64,000 bases of DNA from Crambe crambe (GCA_963924555.1 OZ004586.1:1-64000); one strand, 5' to 3'; positions 1-11,797 are shown, numbered from the stretch's first letter. Notes: generated by a model not told the origin, from the letters alone. Made by a program: numbers and translations.

Positions 1-3000
1 CTAGCCCTAGCCCTAGCCCTAGCCCTAGCCCTAGCCCTAGCCCTAGCCCTAGCCCTAGCCCTAGCCCTAGCCCTAGCCCTAGCCCTAGCCCTAGCCCTAG
101 CCCTAGCCCTAGCCCTAGCCCTAGCCCTAGCCCTAGCCCTAGCCCTAGCCCTAGCCCTAGCCCTAGCCCTAGCCCTAGCCCTAGCCCTAGCCCTAGCCCT
201 AGCCCTAGCCCTAGCCCTAGCCCTAGCCCTAGCCCTAGCCCTAGCCCTAGCCCTAGCCCTAGCCCTAGCCCTAGCCCTAGCCCTAGCCCTAGCCCTAGCC
301 CTAGCCCTAGCCCTAGCCCTAGCCCTAGCCCTAGCCCTAGCCCTAGCCCTAGCCCTAGCCCTAGCCCTAGCCCTAGCCCTAGCCTAGCCCTAGCCCTAGC
401 CCTAGCCCTAGCCCTAGCCCTAGCCCTAGCCCTAGCCCTAGCCCTAGCCCTAGCCCTAGCCCTAGCCCTAGCCCTAGCCCTAGCCCTAGCCCTAGCCCTA
501 GCCCTAGCCCTAGCCCTAGCCCTAGCCCTAGCCCTAGCCCTAGCCCTAGCCCTAGCCCTAGCCCTAGCCCTAGCCCTAGCCCTAGCCCTAGCCCTAGCCC
601 TAGCCCTAGCCCTAGCCCTAGCCCTAGCCCTAGCCCTAGCCCTAGCCCTAGCCCTAGCCCTAGCCCTAGCCCTAGCCCTAGCCCTAGCCCTAGCCCTAGC
701 CCTAGCCCTAGCCCTAGCCCTAGCCCTAGCCCTAGCCTAGCCCTAGCCCTAGCCCTAGCCCTAGCCCTAGCCCTAGCCCTAGCCCTAGCCCTAGCCCTAG
801 CCCTAGCCCTAGCCCTAGCCCTAGCCCTAGCCCTAGCCCTAGCCCTAGCCCTAGCCCTAGCCCTAGCCCTAGCCCTAGCCCTAGCCCTAGCCCTAGCCCT
901 AGCCCTAGCCCTAGCCCTAGCCCTAGCCCTAGCCCTAGCCCTAGCCCTAGCCCTAGCCCTAGCCCTAGCCCTAGCCCTAGCCCTAGCCTAGCCCTAGCCC
1001 TAGCCCTAGCCCTAGCCCCTAGCCCTAGCCCTAGCCCTAGCCCTAGCCCTAGCCCTAGCCCTAGCCCTAGCCCTAGCCCTAGCCCTAGCCCTAGCCCTAG
1101 CCCTAGCCCTAGCCCTAGCCCTAGCCCTAGCCCTAGCCCTAGCCCTAGCCCTAGCCCTAGCCCTAGCCCTAGCCCTAGCCCTAGCCCTAGCCCTAGCCCT
1201 AGCCCTAGCCCTAGCCCTAGCCCTAGCCCTAGCCCTAGCCCTAGCCCTAGCCCTAGCCCTAGCCCTAGCCCTAGCCCTAGCCCTAGCCCTAGCCCTAGCC
1301 CTAGCCCTAGCCCTAGCCCTAGCCCTAGCCCTAGCCCTAGCCCTAGCCCTAGCCCTAGCCCTAGCCCTAGCCCTAGCCCTAGCCCTAGCCCTAGCCCTAG
1401 CCCTAGCCCTAGCCCTAGCCCTAGCCCTAGCCCTAGCCCTAGCCCTAGCCCTAGCCCTAGCCCTAGCCCTAGCCCTAGCCCTAGCCCTAGCCCTAGCCCT
1501 AGCCCTAGCCCTAGCCCTAGCCCTAGCCCTAGCCCTAGCCCTAGCCCTAGCCCTAGCCCTAGCCCTAGCCCTAGCCCTAGCCCTAGCCCTAGCCCTAGCC
1601 CTAGCCCTAGCCCTAGCCCTAGCCCTAGCCCTAGCCCTAGCCCTAGCCCTAGCCCTAGCCCTAGCCCTAGCCCTAGCCCTAGCCCTAGCCCTAGCCCTAG
1701 CCCTAGCCCTAGCCCTAGCCCTAGCCCTAGCCCTAGCCCTAGCCCTAGCCCTAGCCCTAGCCCTAGCCCTAGCCCTAGCCCTAGCCCTAGCCCTAGCCCT
1801 AGCCCTAGCCCTAGCCCTAGCCCTAGCCCTAGCCCTAGCCCTAGCCCTAGCCCTAGCCCTAGCCCTAGCCCTAGCCCTAGCCCTAGCCCTAGCCCTAGCC
1901 CTAGCCCTAGCCCTAGCCCTAGCCCTAGCCCTAGCCCTAGCCCTAGCCCTAGCCCTAGCCCTAGCCCTAGCCCTAGCCCTAGCCCTAGCCCTAGCCCTAG
2001 CCCTAGCCCTAGCCCTAGCCCTAGCCCTAGCCCTAGCCCTAGCCCTAGCCCTAGCCCTAGCCCTAGCCCTAGCCCTAGCCCTAGCCCTAGCCCTAGCCCT
2101 AGCCCTAGCCCTAGCCCTAGCCCTAGCCCTAGCCCTAGCCCTAGCCCTAGCCCTAGCCCTAGCCCTAGCCCTAGCCCTAGCCCTAGCCCTAGCCCTAGCC
2201 CTAGCCCTAGCCCTAGCCCTAGCCCTAGCCCTAGCCCTAGCCCTAGCCCTAGCCCTAGCCCTAGCCCTAGCCCTAGCCCTAGCCCTAGCCCTAGCCCTAG
2301 CCCTAGCCCTAGCCCTAGCCCTAGCCCTAGCCCTAGCCCTAGCCCTAGCCCTAGCCCTAGCCCTAGCCCTAGCCCTAGCCCTAGCCCTAGCCCTAGCCCT
2401 AGCCCTAGCCCTAGCCCTAGCCCTAGCCCTAGCCCTAGCCCTAGCCCTAGCCCTAGCCCTAGCCCTAGCCCTAGCCCTAGCCCTAGCCCTAGCCCTAGCC
2501 CTAGCCCTAGCCCTAGCCCTAGCCCTAGCCCTAGCCCTAGCCCTAGCCCTAGCCCTAGCCCTAGCCCTAGCCCTAGCCCTAGCCCTAGCCCTAGCCCTAG
2601 CCCTAGCCCTAGCCCTAGCCCTAGCCCTAGCCCTAGCCCTAGCCCTAGCCCTAGCCCTAGCCCTAGCCCTAGCCCTAGCCCTAGCCCTAGCCCTAGCCCT
2701 AGCCCTAGCCCTAGCCCTAGCCCTAGCCCTAGCCCTAGCCCTAGCCCTAGCCCTAGCCCTAGCCCTAGCCCTAGCCCTAGCCCTAGCCCTAGCCCTAGCC
2801 CTAGCCCTAGCCCTAGCCCTAGCCCTAGCCCTAGCCCTAGCCCTAGCCCTAGCCCTAGCCCTAGCCCTAGCCCTAGCCCTAGCCCTAGCCCTAGCCCTAG
2901 CCCTAGCCCTAGCCCTAGCCCTAGCCCTAGCCCTAGCCCTAGCCCTAGCCCTAGCCCTAGCCCTAGCCCTAGCCCTAGCCCTAGCCCTAGCCCTAGCCCT

Positions 3001-6000
3001 AGCCCTAGCCCTAGCCCTAGCCCTAGCCCTAGCCCTAGCCCTAGCCCTAGCCCTAGCCCTAGCCCTAGCCCTAGCCCTAGCCCTAGCCCTAGCCCTAGCC
3101 CTAGCCCTAGCCCTAGCCCTAGCCCTAGCCCTAGCCCTAGCCCTAGCCCTAGCCCTAGCCCTAGCCCTAGCCCTAGCCCTAGCCCTAGCCCTAGCCCTAG
3201 CCCTAGCCCTAGCCCTAGCCCTAGCCCTAGCCCTAGCCCTAGCCCTAGCCCTAGCCCTAGCCCTAGCCCTAGCCCTAGCCCTAGCCCTAGCCCTAGCCCT
3301 AGCCCTAGCCCTAGCCCTAGCCCTAGCCCTAGCCCTAGCCCTAGCCCTAGCCCTAGCCCTAGCCCTAGCCCTAGCCCTAGCCCTAGCCCTAGCCCTAGCC
3401 CTAGCCCTAGCCCTAGCCCTAGCCCTAGCCCTAGCCCTAGCCCTAGCCCTAGCCCTAGCCCTAGCCCTAGCCCTAGCCCTAGCCCTAGCCCTAGCCCTAG
3501 CCCTAGCCCTAGCCCTAGCCCTAGCCCTAGCCCTAGCCCTAGCCCTAGCCCTAGCCCTAGCCCTAGCCCTAGCCCTAGCCCTAGCCCTAGCCCTAGCCCT
3601 AGCCCTAGCCCTAGCCCTAGCCCTAGCCCTAGCCCTAGCCCTAGCCCTAGCCCTAGCCCTAGCCCTAGCCCTAGCCCTAGCCCTAGCCCTAGCCCTAGCC
3701 CTAGCCCTAGCCCTAGCCCTAGCCCTAGCCCTAGCCCTAGCCCTAGCCCTAGCCCTAGCCCTAGCCCTAGCCCTAGCCCTAGCCCTAGCCCTAGCCCTAG
3801 CCCTAGCCCTAGCCCTAGCCCTAGCCCTAGCCCTAGCCCTAGCCCTAGCCCTAGCCCTAGCCCTAGCCCTAGCCCTAGCCCTAGCCCTAGCCCTAGCCCT
3901 AGCCCTAGCCCTAGCCCTAGCCCTAGCCCTAGCCCTAGCCCTAGCCCTAGCCCTAGCCCTAGCCCTAGCCCTAGCCCTAGCCCTAGCCCTAGCCCTAGCC
4001 CTAGCCCTAGCCCTAGCCCTAGCCCTAGCCCTAGCCCTAGCCCTAGCCCTAGCCCTAGCCCTAGCCCTAGCCCTAGCCCTAGCCCTAGCCCTAGCCCTAG
4101 CCCTAGCCCTAGCCCTAGCCCTAGCCCTAGCCCTAGCCCTAGCCCTAGCCCTAGCCCTAGCCCTAGCCCTAGCCCTAGCCCTAGCCCTAGCCCTAGCCCT
4201 AGCCCTAGCCCTAGCCCTAGCCCTAGCCCTAGCCCTAGCCCTAGCCCTAGCCCTAGCCCTAGCCCTAGCCCTAGCCCTAGCCCTAGCCCTAGCCCTAGCC
4301 CTAGCCCTAGCCCTAGCCCTAGCCCTAGCCCTAGCCCTAGCCCTAGCCCTAGCCCTAGCCCTAGCCCTAGCCCTAGCCCTAGCCCTAGCCCTAGCCCTAG
4401 CCCTAGCCCTAGCCCTAGCCCTAGCCCTAGCCCTAGCCCTAGCCCTAGCCCTAGCCCTAGCCCTAGCCCTAGCCCTAGCCCTAGCCCTAGCCCTAGCCCT
4501 AGCCCTAGCCCTAGCCCTAGCCCTAGCCCTAGCCCTAGCCCTAGCCCTAGCCCTAGCCCTAGCCCTAGCCCTAGCCCTAGCCCTAGCCCTAGCCCTAGCC
4601 CTAGCCCTAGCCCTAGCCCTAGCCCTAGCCCTAGCCCTAGCCCTAGCCCTAGCCCTAGCCCTAGCCCTAGCCCTAGCCCTAGCCCTAGCCCTAGCCCTAG
4701 CCCTAGCCCTAGCCCTAGCCCTAGCCCTAGCCCTAGCCCTAGCCCTAGCCCTAGCCCTAGCCCTAGCCCTAGCCCTAGCCCTAGCCCTAGCCCTAGCCCT
4801 AGCCCTAGCCCTAGCCCTAGCCCTAGCCCTAGCCCTAGCCCTAGCCCTAGCCCTAGCCCTAGCCCTAGCCCTAGCCCTAGCCCTAGCCCTAGCCCTAGCC
4901 CTAGCCCTAGCCCTAGCCCTAGCCCTAGCCCTAGCCCTAGCCCTAGCCCTAGCCCTAGCCCTAGCCCTAGCCCTAGCCCTAGCCCTAGCCCTAGCCCTAG
5001 CCCTAGCCCTAGCCCTAGCCCTAGCCCTAGCCCTAGCCCTAGCCCTAGCCCTAGCCCTAGCCCTAGCCCTAGCCCTAGCCCTAGCCCTAGCCCTAGCCCT
5101 AGCCCTAGCCCTAGCCCTAGCCCTAGCCCTAGCCCTAGCCCTAGCCCTAGCCCTAGCCCTAGCCCTAGCCCTAGCCCTAGCCCTAGCCCTAGCCCTAGCC
5201 CTAGCCCTAGCCCTAGCCCTAGCCCTAGCCCTAGCCCTAGCCCTAGCCCTAGCCCTAGCCCTAGCCCTAGCCCTAGCCCTAGCCCTAGCCCTAGCCCTAG
5301 CCCTAGCCCTAGCCCTAGCCCTAGCCCTAGCCCTAGCCCTAGCCCTAGCCCTAGCCCTAGCCCTAGCCCTAGCCCTAGCCCTAGCCCTAGCCCTAGCCCT
5401 AGCCCTAGCCCTAGCCCTAGCCCTAGCCCTAGCCCTAGCCCTAGCCCTAGCCCTAGCCCTAGCCCTAGCCCTAGCCCTAGCCCTAGCCCTAGCCCTAGCC
5501 CTAGCCCTAGCCCTAGCCCTAGCCCTAGCCCTAGCCCTAGCCCTAGCCCTAGCCCTAGCCCTAGCCCTAGCCCTAGCCCTAGCCCTAGCCCTAGCCCTAG
5601 CCCTAGCCCTAGCCCTAGCCCTAGCCCTAGCCCTAGCCCTAGCCCTAGCCCTAGCCCTAGCCCTAGCCCTAGCCCTAGCCCTAGCCCTAGCCCTAGCCCT
5701 AGCCCTAGCCCTAGCCCTAGCCCTAGCCCTAGCCCTAGCCCTAGCCCTAGCCCTAGCCCTAGCCCTAGCCCTAGCCCTAGCCCTAGCCCTAGCCCTAGCC
5801 CTAGCCCTAGCCCTAGCCCTAGCCCTAGCCCTAGCCCTAGCCCTAGCCCTAGCCCTAGCCCTAGCCCTAGCCCTAGCCCTAGCCCTAGCCCTAGCCCTAG
5901 CCCTAGCCCTAGCCCTAGCCCTAGCCCTAGCCCTAGCCCTAGCCCTAGCCCTAGCCCTAGCCCTAGCCCTAGCCCTAGCCCTAGCCCTAGCCCTAGCCCT

Positions 6001-6674
6001 AGCCCTAGCCCTAGCCCTAGCCCTAGCCCTAGCCCTAGCCCTAGCCCTAGCCCTAGCCCTAGCCCTAGCCCTAGCCCTAGCCCTAGCCCTAGCCCTAGCC
6101 CTAGCCCTAGCCCTAGCCCTAGCCCTAGCCCTAGCCCTAGCCCTAGCCCTAGCCCTAGCCCTAGCCCTAGCCCTAGCCCTAGCCCTAGCCCTAGCCCTAG
6201 CCCTAGCCCTAGCCCTAGCCCTAGCCCTAGCCCTAGCCCTAGCCCTAGCCCTAGCCCTAGCCCTAGCCCTAGCCCTAGCCCTAGCCCTAGCCCTAGCCCT
6301 AGCCCTAGCCCTAGCCCTAGCCCTAGCCCTAGCCCTAGCCCTAGCCCTAGCCCTAGCCCTAGCCCTAGCCCTAGCCCTAGCCCTAGCCCTAGCCCTAGCC
6401 CTAGCCCTAGCCCTAGCCCTAGCCCTAGCCCTAGCCCTAGCCCTAGCCCTAGCCCTAGCCCTAGCCCTAGCCCTAGCCCTAGCCCTAGCCCTAGCCCTAG
6501 CCCTAGCCCTAGCCCTAGCCCTAGCCCTAGCCCTAGCCCTAGCCCTAGCCCTAGCCCTAGCCCTAGCCCTAGCCCTAGCCCTAGCCCTAGCCCTAGCCCT
6601 AGCCCTAGCCCTAGCCCTAGCCCTAGCCCTAGCCCTAGCCCTAGCCCTAGCCCTAGCCCTAGCCCTAGCCCTAG
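1..6674. repeat. Telomeric array of CCCTAG (G strand CTAGGG)
   Basis: About 1,110 tandem copies of the hexamer CCCTAG fill the left end of the window without interruption. The G-rich strand runs towards position 1, as expected for the left end of a chromosome. The unit differs from animal TTAGGG by one base. Short (CCTAG) or long (CCCCTAG) units occur only near 383, 735, 986 and 1017; I see no irregular unit from about 1020 to the end. The array stops at 6674, where the first subtelomeric satellite unit begins (gatcccctag). A 1,905-codon minus-strand Arg-Ala reading frame across it is only a product of the 6-bp period. Confidence 0.97.
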
Positions 6675-7855
6675 ATCCCCTAGGGGGTGTACATATGCCC
6701 TTAGGGCCGATTTGGACCTCTAACCTCAACCTAACCTCAACCTAACCTAACCTGAAGAAACCTGAAGAAACCTGAATGGGTGGAAAACAGTCAGGAGGGA
6801 TAACCTGAGAAGCATGAGGGATAATTTCGTGGTAATCCAGATGAAATTGCCCCCAGGACAGCTAACCCTGCCCCCATGTGCCATAGAGATCCCCTAGGGG
6901 GTGTACATATGCCCTTAGGGCCGATTTGGACCTCTAACCTCAACCTAACCTCAACCTAACCTAACCTGAAGAAACCTGAAGAAACCTGAATGGGTGGAAA
7001 ACAGTCAGGAGGGATAACCTGAGAAGCATGAGGGATAATTTCGTGGTAATCCAGATGAAATTGCCCCCAGGACAGCTAACCCTGCCCCCATGTGCCATAG
7101 AGATCCCCTAGGGGGTGTACATATGCCCTTAGGGCCGATTTGGACCTCTAACCTCAACCTAACCTCAACCTAACCTAACCTGAAGAAACCTGAAGAAACC
7201 TGAAGAAACCTGAATGGGTGGAAAACAGTCAGGAGGGATAACCTGAGAAGCATGAGGGATAACCTCGTGGTAGTCCGGATGAAAATGCCCCCAGGACAGC
7301 TAACCCTGCCCTCATGTGCCATAGAGATCCCCTAGGGGGTGTACATATGCCCTTCAGGCCGATTTGGACCTCTAACCTCAACCTAACCTCAACCTAACCT
7401 AACCTGAAGAAACCTGAAGAAACCTGAAGAAACCTGAATGGGTGGAAAACAGTCAGGAGGGATAACCCGAGAGGCATGGGGGATAACCTCGTGGTAGTCC
7501 GGATGAAAATGCCCCCAGGACAGCTAACCCTGCCCTCATGTACCATAGAGATCCCCTAGGGGGTGTACATATGCCCTTAGGGCCGATTTGGACCTCTAAC
7601 CTCAACCTAACCTAACCTGAAGAAACCTGAAGAAACCTGAATGGGTGGAAAACAGTCAGGAGGGATAACCTGAGAAGCATGAGGGATAATTTCGTGGTAA
7701 TCCAGATGAAATTGCCCCCAGGACAGCTAACCCTGCCCCCATGTGCCATAGAGATCCCCTAGGGGGTGTACATATGCCCTTCGGGCCGATTTGGACCTCT
7801 AACCTCAACCTAACCTAACCTGAACCTAACCTGAAGAAACCTGAAGAAATCTGAG
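6674..7855. repeat. Subtelomeric satellite A, about 203-224 bp units
   Basis: Six head-to-tail units start with gatcccctaggg at 6674, 6888, 7102, 7326, 7550 and 7753; the last is truncated. Unit length changes with the number of gaagaaacct and cctaacct sub-repeats. Each unit carries runs such as aacctcaacctaacctaacc, which resemble degenerate CCTAA-type telomere sequence, and the near-palindrome cccttagggcc. No coding potential is visible. Confidence 0.9.
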
Positions 7856-8395
7856 GGCTTATCTCCTTAACCTGTAGGTTGAGGTCTTAACCCAGGGGCA
7901 CCTAATTTAGCCATGTAGGTTTATAACCTCAACCTGTATTAACCCGGGGGCACCTAATTTAGCCATGTAGGTTTATAACCTCAACCTGTATTAACCCGGG
8001 GGCACCTAATTTAGCCATGTAGGTTTATAACCTCAACCTGTATTAACCCGGGGGCACCTAATTTAGCCATGTAGGTTTATAACCTCAACCTGTATTAACC
8101 CGGGGGCACCTAATTTAGCCATGTAGGTTTATAACCTCAACCTGTATTAACCCGGGGGCACCTAATTTAGCCATGTAGGTTTATAACCTCAACCTGTATT
8201 AACCCGGGGGCACCTAATTTAGCCATGTAGGTTTATAACCTCAACCTGTATTAACCCGGGGGCACCTAATTTAGCCATGTAGGTTTATAACCTCAACCTG
8301 TATTAACCCGGGGGCACCTAATTTAGCCATGTAGGTTTATAACCTCAACCTGTATTAACCCGGGGCACCTAATTTAGCCATGTAGGTTATATACT
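7856..8395. repeat. Subtelomeric satellite B, 52-bp units
   Basis: About nine nearly identical 52-bp units contain aacccgggggcacc, tttagccatgtagg and ttataacctcaacctg. The aacccggggg motif recurs at 7941 and 7993, giving the 52-bp period. The first unit is divergent and the last lacks one G. Copies are almost identical, which suggests recent amplification or homogenisation. Confidence 0.9.
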
Positions 8396-8398
8396 TTG

Positions 8399-8655
8399 AA
8401 ATCTAGCCCTTCCGAGTTGCATCTTGCCCTAATCATCCCTTCCAAGTTGCATCTAGCCCTAGTCATCCCTTCCGAGTTGCATCTAGCCCTAGTCATCCCT
8501 TCCGAGTTGCATCTAGCCCTAGTCATCCCTTCTGAGTTGCATTTAGCCCTAGACATCCCTTCCAAGTTGCATCTAGCCCTAGACATCCCTTCCAAGTTGA
8601 ATCTAGCTCTAGTCATCCCTTCCGAGTTGCATCTAGCCCTAGTCATCCCTTCTAT
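8399..8655. repeat. 30-bp satellite with embedded telomeric motif
   Basis: About eight 30-bp units follow the pattern ttccgagttgcat / ctagccctag / tcatccc. Most units contain the 10-mer CTAGCCCTAG, which is 1.7 telomere units. Because 30 is divisible by three, open frames appear on both strands (an 89-codon and a 112-codon frame of decapeptide repeats). I do not regard these as genes. Confidence 0.88.
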
Positions 8656-10195
8656 GAAACCATGAAGGATATTCACTGAGACGTGCAAGCCAGGAGGGAA
8701 AGGTAAGGTCATAGCTAGGAGGGATGATATATCTGGTCACCAATTGTCCTCTCAGAATCCATGGGGGCCACCAATTGTCCTCCTAGAAGTATCTGAAATT
8801 TCAAAGTCCCAGAATATCCAGGAAGGATCGAATACGAAACCATGAAGGATATTCACTGAGATGTGCAAGCCAGGAGGGAAAGGTAAGGTCATAGCTAGGA
8901 GGGATGATATATCTGGCCCATGGGGGGTCACCAATTGTCCTCCCAGAATCCATGGGGGTCACCAATTGTCCTCTCAGGATCCATGGGGGCCACCAATTGT
9001 CCTCCAAGAATCCATGGGGGCCACCAATTGTCCTCCAAGAAGGAGCTGAAATTTCAAAGTCCCAGAATATCCAGGAAGGATCGAATACGAAACCATGAAG
9101 GATATTCACTGAGATATGCAAGCCAGGAGGGAAAGGTAAGGTCATAGCTAGGAGGGATGATATATCTGGTCACCAATTGTCCTCTCAGAATCCATGGGGG
9201 CCACCAATTGTCCTCCTAGAAGTATCTGAAATTTCAAAGTCCCAGAATATCCAGGAAGGATCGAATACGAAACCATGAAGGATATTCACTGAGACGTGCA
9301 AGCCAGGAGGGAAAGGTAAGGTCATAGCTAGGAGGGATGATATATCTGGCCCATGGGGGATCACCAATTGTCCTCCCAGAATCCATGGGGGTCACCAATT
9401 GTCCTCTCAGGATCCATGGGGGCCACCAATTGTCCTCCAAGAATCCATGGGGGCCACCAATTGTCCTCCAAGAAGGAGCTGAAATTTCAAAGTCCCAGAA
9501 TATCCAGGAAGGATCGAATACGAAACCATGAAGGATATTCACTGAGATGTGCAAGCCAGGAGGGAAAGGTAAGGTCATAGCTAGGAGGGATGATATATCT
9601 GGCCCATGGGGGGTCACCAATTGTCCTCCCAGAATCCATGGGGGTCACCAATTGTCCTCTCAGGATCCATGGGGGCCACCAATTGTCCTCCAAGAATCCA
9701 TGGGGGCCACCAATTGTCCTCCAAGAAGGAGCTGAAATTTCAAAGTCCCAGAATATCCAGGAAGGATCGAATATGAAACCATGAAGGATATTCACTGAGA
9801 TGTGCAAGCCAGGAGGGAAAGGTAAGGTCATAGCTAGGAGGGATGATGGGGGTCACCAATTGTCCTCTCAGGATCCATGGGGGCCACCAATTGTCCTCCA
9901 AGAATCCATGGGGGCCACCAATTGTCCTCCAAGAAGGAGCTGAAATTTCAAAGTCCCAGAATATCCAGGAAGGATCGAATACGAAACCATGAAGGATATC
10001 CACTGAGATGTGCAAGGTAAGGTCATAGCTAGGAGGGATGATATATCTGGCCCATGGGGGTCACCAATTGTCCTCTCAGAATCCATGGGGGCCACCAATT
10101 GTCCTCCTAGAAGTATCTGAAATTTCAAGGTCCCAGAATATCCAGGAAGGATCCATGAAGGATATTCACCGAGACGTGCAAGCCGGGAGGGAAAG
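8656..10195. repeat. Composite subtelomeric repeat, alternating 252/181-bp forms
   Basis: The block tatccaggaaggatcg...aaccatgaaggatattcac...gtgcaagccaggaggg...ggtcatagctagg recurs at alternating distances of about 252 and 181 bp, making a 433-bp higher-order unit in the first part. The long form carries extra copies of a 31-bp subrepeat (atccatgggg / caccaattgtcctcc). Several open frames of 60-130 codons on both strands repeat with the array. They have no start context or family resemblance and are not called. The block ends near 10195 at an inversion junction. Confidence 0.88.
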
Positions 10196-10490
10196 ATAAA
10201 AAAGAGACGACTCTATTCCGAAGAAGAATACTCAATCCTAAAGAGATATTTCGACTAATCAATCATTCTCACAAAAAACAGTTCTAATGTAATCAATCAT
10301 TCTCACAATTTCTTTATATTTCAAATCAAGTCTCACAATTCAATTATAAAAAATTTTTCCTCTCGATTAGGACTAGAAATTTAGATACTTTTGGCTGGAC
10401 ATCCCTCCTAGCTATACACTTGCTGGTGGTTGAGGGGTGGAGTTTGATGTGCTTTGGGAAGGCGTGGCCACAACTTCTTGTGCATTACCA
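10196..10490 (+). pseudogene. Inverted, internally deleted copy of the 11.8-12.2 kb locus
   Basis: Bases 10196-10255 are the reverse complement of about 12112-12170. Bases 10256-10420 are the reverse complement of about 11797-11940. From about 10429 the sequence again matches 12170 onward in direct orientation. About 170 bp (roughly 11940-12110) is missing at the internal joint. The left flank (composite repeat ending gggagggaaagata) is shared in direct orientation with 11740-11797. This is therefore a duplicate of the locus whose middle was inverted and trimmed, destroying the 129-codon frame seen at 11939-12328. The strand given is that of the inverted fragment. Confidence 0.75.
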
Positions 10491-10640
10491 TGACTTGAGG
10501 GACTTTTGTAATCTCTATCAGGCCTTTAGGGACTTTGCATGGACTTGAGGGACTTAAGTGTACTTGGTAATACTTCCAAATGTAGGAATAGACTTGAGGG
10601 ACATCTACTGTGCATTACCATGACTTGAGGGACTTCATAA
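10490..10640. repeat. Dispersed GACTTGAGGGAC repeats
   Basis: Repeats of gacttgagggact(t), tgtgcattaccatgacttg and gtacttggtaatacttc occur here and again at 12390-12640. The two blocks are duplicates that flank the second and first 52-bp satellite D arrays in the same order. No gene is visible. Confidence 0.7.
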
Positions 10641-11476
10641 ATACTTAACTAACCTCATGGATACTTTACCTCAACCCCTGTTAACGAAACAAAACCTCAT
10701 GGCTATTTTACCTCTGAAAACCTCAACCCAGGTTAACAAGACATAACCTCATGGCTATTTTACCTCTGGAAACCTCAACCCAGGTTAACGTTGGATAACC
10801 TCATGGCTATTTTACCTCAACCCAGGTTAACAAGACATAACCTCATGGCTATTTTACCTCTGGAAACCTCAACCCAGGTTAACGTTGGATAACCTCATGG
10901 CTATTTTACCTCAACCCAGGTTAACAAGACATAACCTCATGGCTATTTTACCTCTGGAAACCTCAACCCAGGTTAACGTTGGATAACCTCATGGCTATTT
11001 TACCTCTGGAAACCTCAACCCAGGTTAACAAGACATAACCTCATGGCTATTTTACCTCTGGAAACCTCAACCCAGGTTAACATTGGATAACCTCATGGCT
11101 ATTTTACCTCTGGAAACCTCAACCCAGATTAACAAGACATAACCTCATGGCTATTTTACCTCTGGAAACTTCAACCCAGGTTAACAAGACATAACCTCAT
11201 GGCTATTTTACCTCTGGAAACCTCAACCCAGATTAACAAGACATAACCTCATGGCTATTTTACCTCTGGAAACCTCAACCCAGGTTAACGTTGGATAACC
11301 TCATGGCTATTTTACCTCTGGAAACCTCAACCCAGGTTAACAAGACATAACCTCATGGCTATTTTACCTCTGGAAACCTCAACCCAAGTTAACGATGGAT
11401 AACTTCATGGCTATTTTACCTCTGGAAACCTCAACCCAGGTTAACAAGACATAACCTCATGGCTATTTTACCTCTG
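10641..11476. repeat. Satellite D array 1, 52-bp units
   Basis: Tandem units of the form aacctcatggctattttacc / tctggaaacc / tcaacccaggttaac / aagacat or gttggat. Full units are 52 bp (for example 10745 to 10797). A shorter 42-bp form lacks the tctggaaacc segment. The array ends sharply at about 11476, where a composite repeat resumes. Confidence 0.9.
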
Positions 11477-11797
11477 GATCCTCCAAGAAGGAGCTGAAAT
11501 TTCAAAGTCCCAGAATATCCAGGAAGGATCGAATACGAAACCATGAAGGATATTCACTGAGATGTGCAAGCCAGGAGGGAAAGGTAAGGTCATAGCTAGG
11601 AGGGATGATATATCTGGCCCATGGGGGTCACCAATTGTCCTCCCAGAATCCATGGGGGTCACCAATTGTCCTCTCAGAATCCATGGGGGCCACCAATTGT
11701 CCTCCTAGAAGTATCTGAAATTTCAAAGTCCCAGAATATCCAGGAAGGATCCATGAAGGATATTCACCGAGACGTGCAAGCCGGGAGGGAAAGATAA
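11477..11797. repeat. Isolated copy of the composite repeat
   Basis: This block repeats the 8656-10195 composite unit (gagctgaaatttcaaagtccc, tatccaggaagg, ccaccaattgtcctcc). Its right part is nearly identical to 10080-10195, which identifies the two loci as a segmental duplication. Confidence 0.85.

Noticed and set aside
1012-6729. 1,905-codon open frame of Arg-Ala repeats
   Set aside because: It is the telomere array read in one of its two stop-free G-strand frames; no gene structure.
8374-8712. Open frames of decapeptide repeats on both strands
   Set aside because: Produced by a 30-bp satellite whose period is a multiple of three.
8752-10128. Many 60-128 codon frames in the composite satellite
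   Set aside because: They repeat with the satellite on both strands, with no domain and no conserved start.
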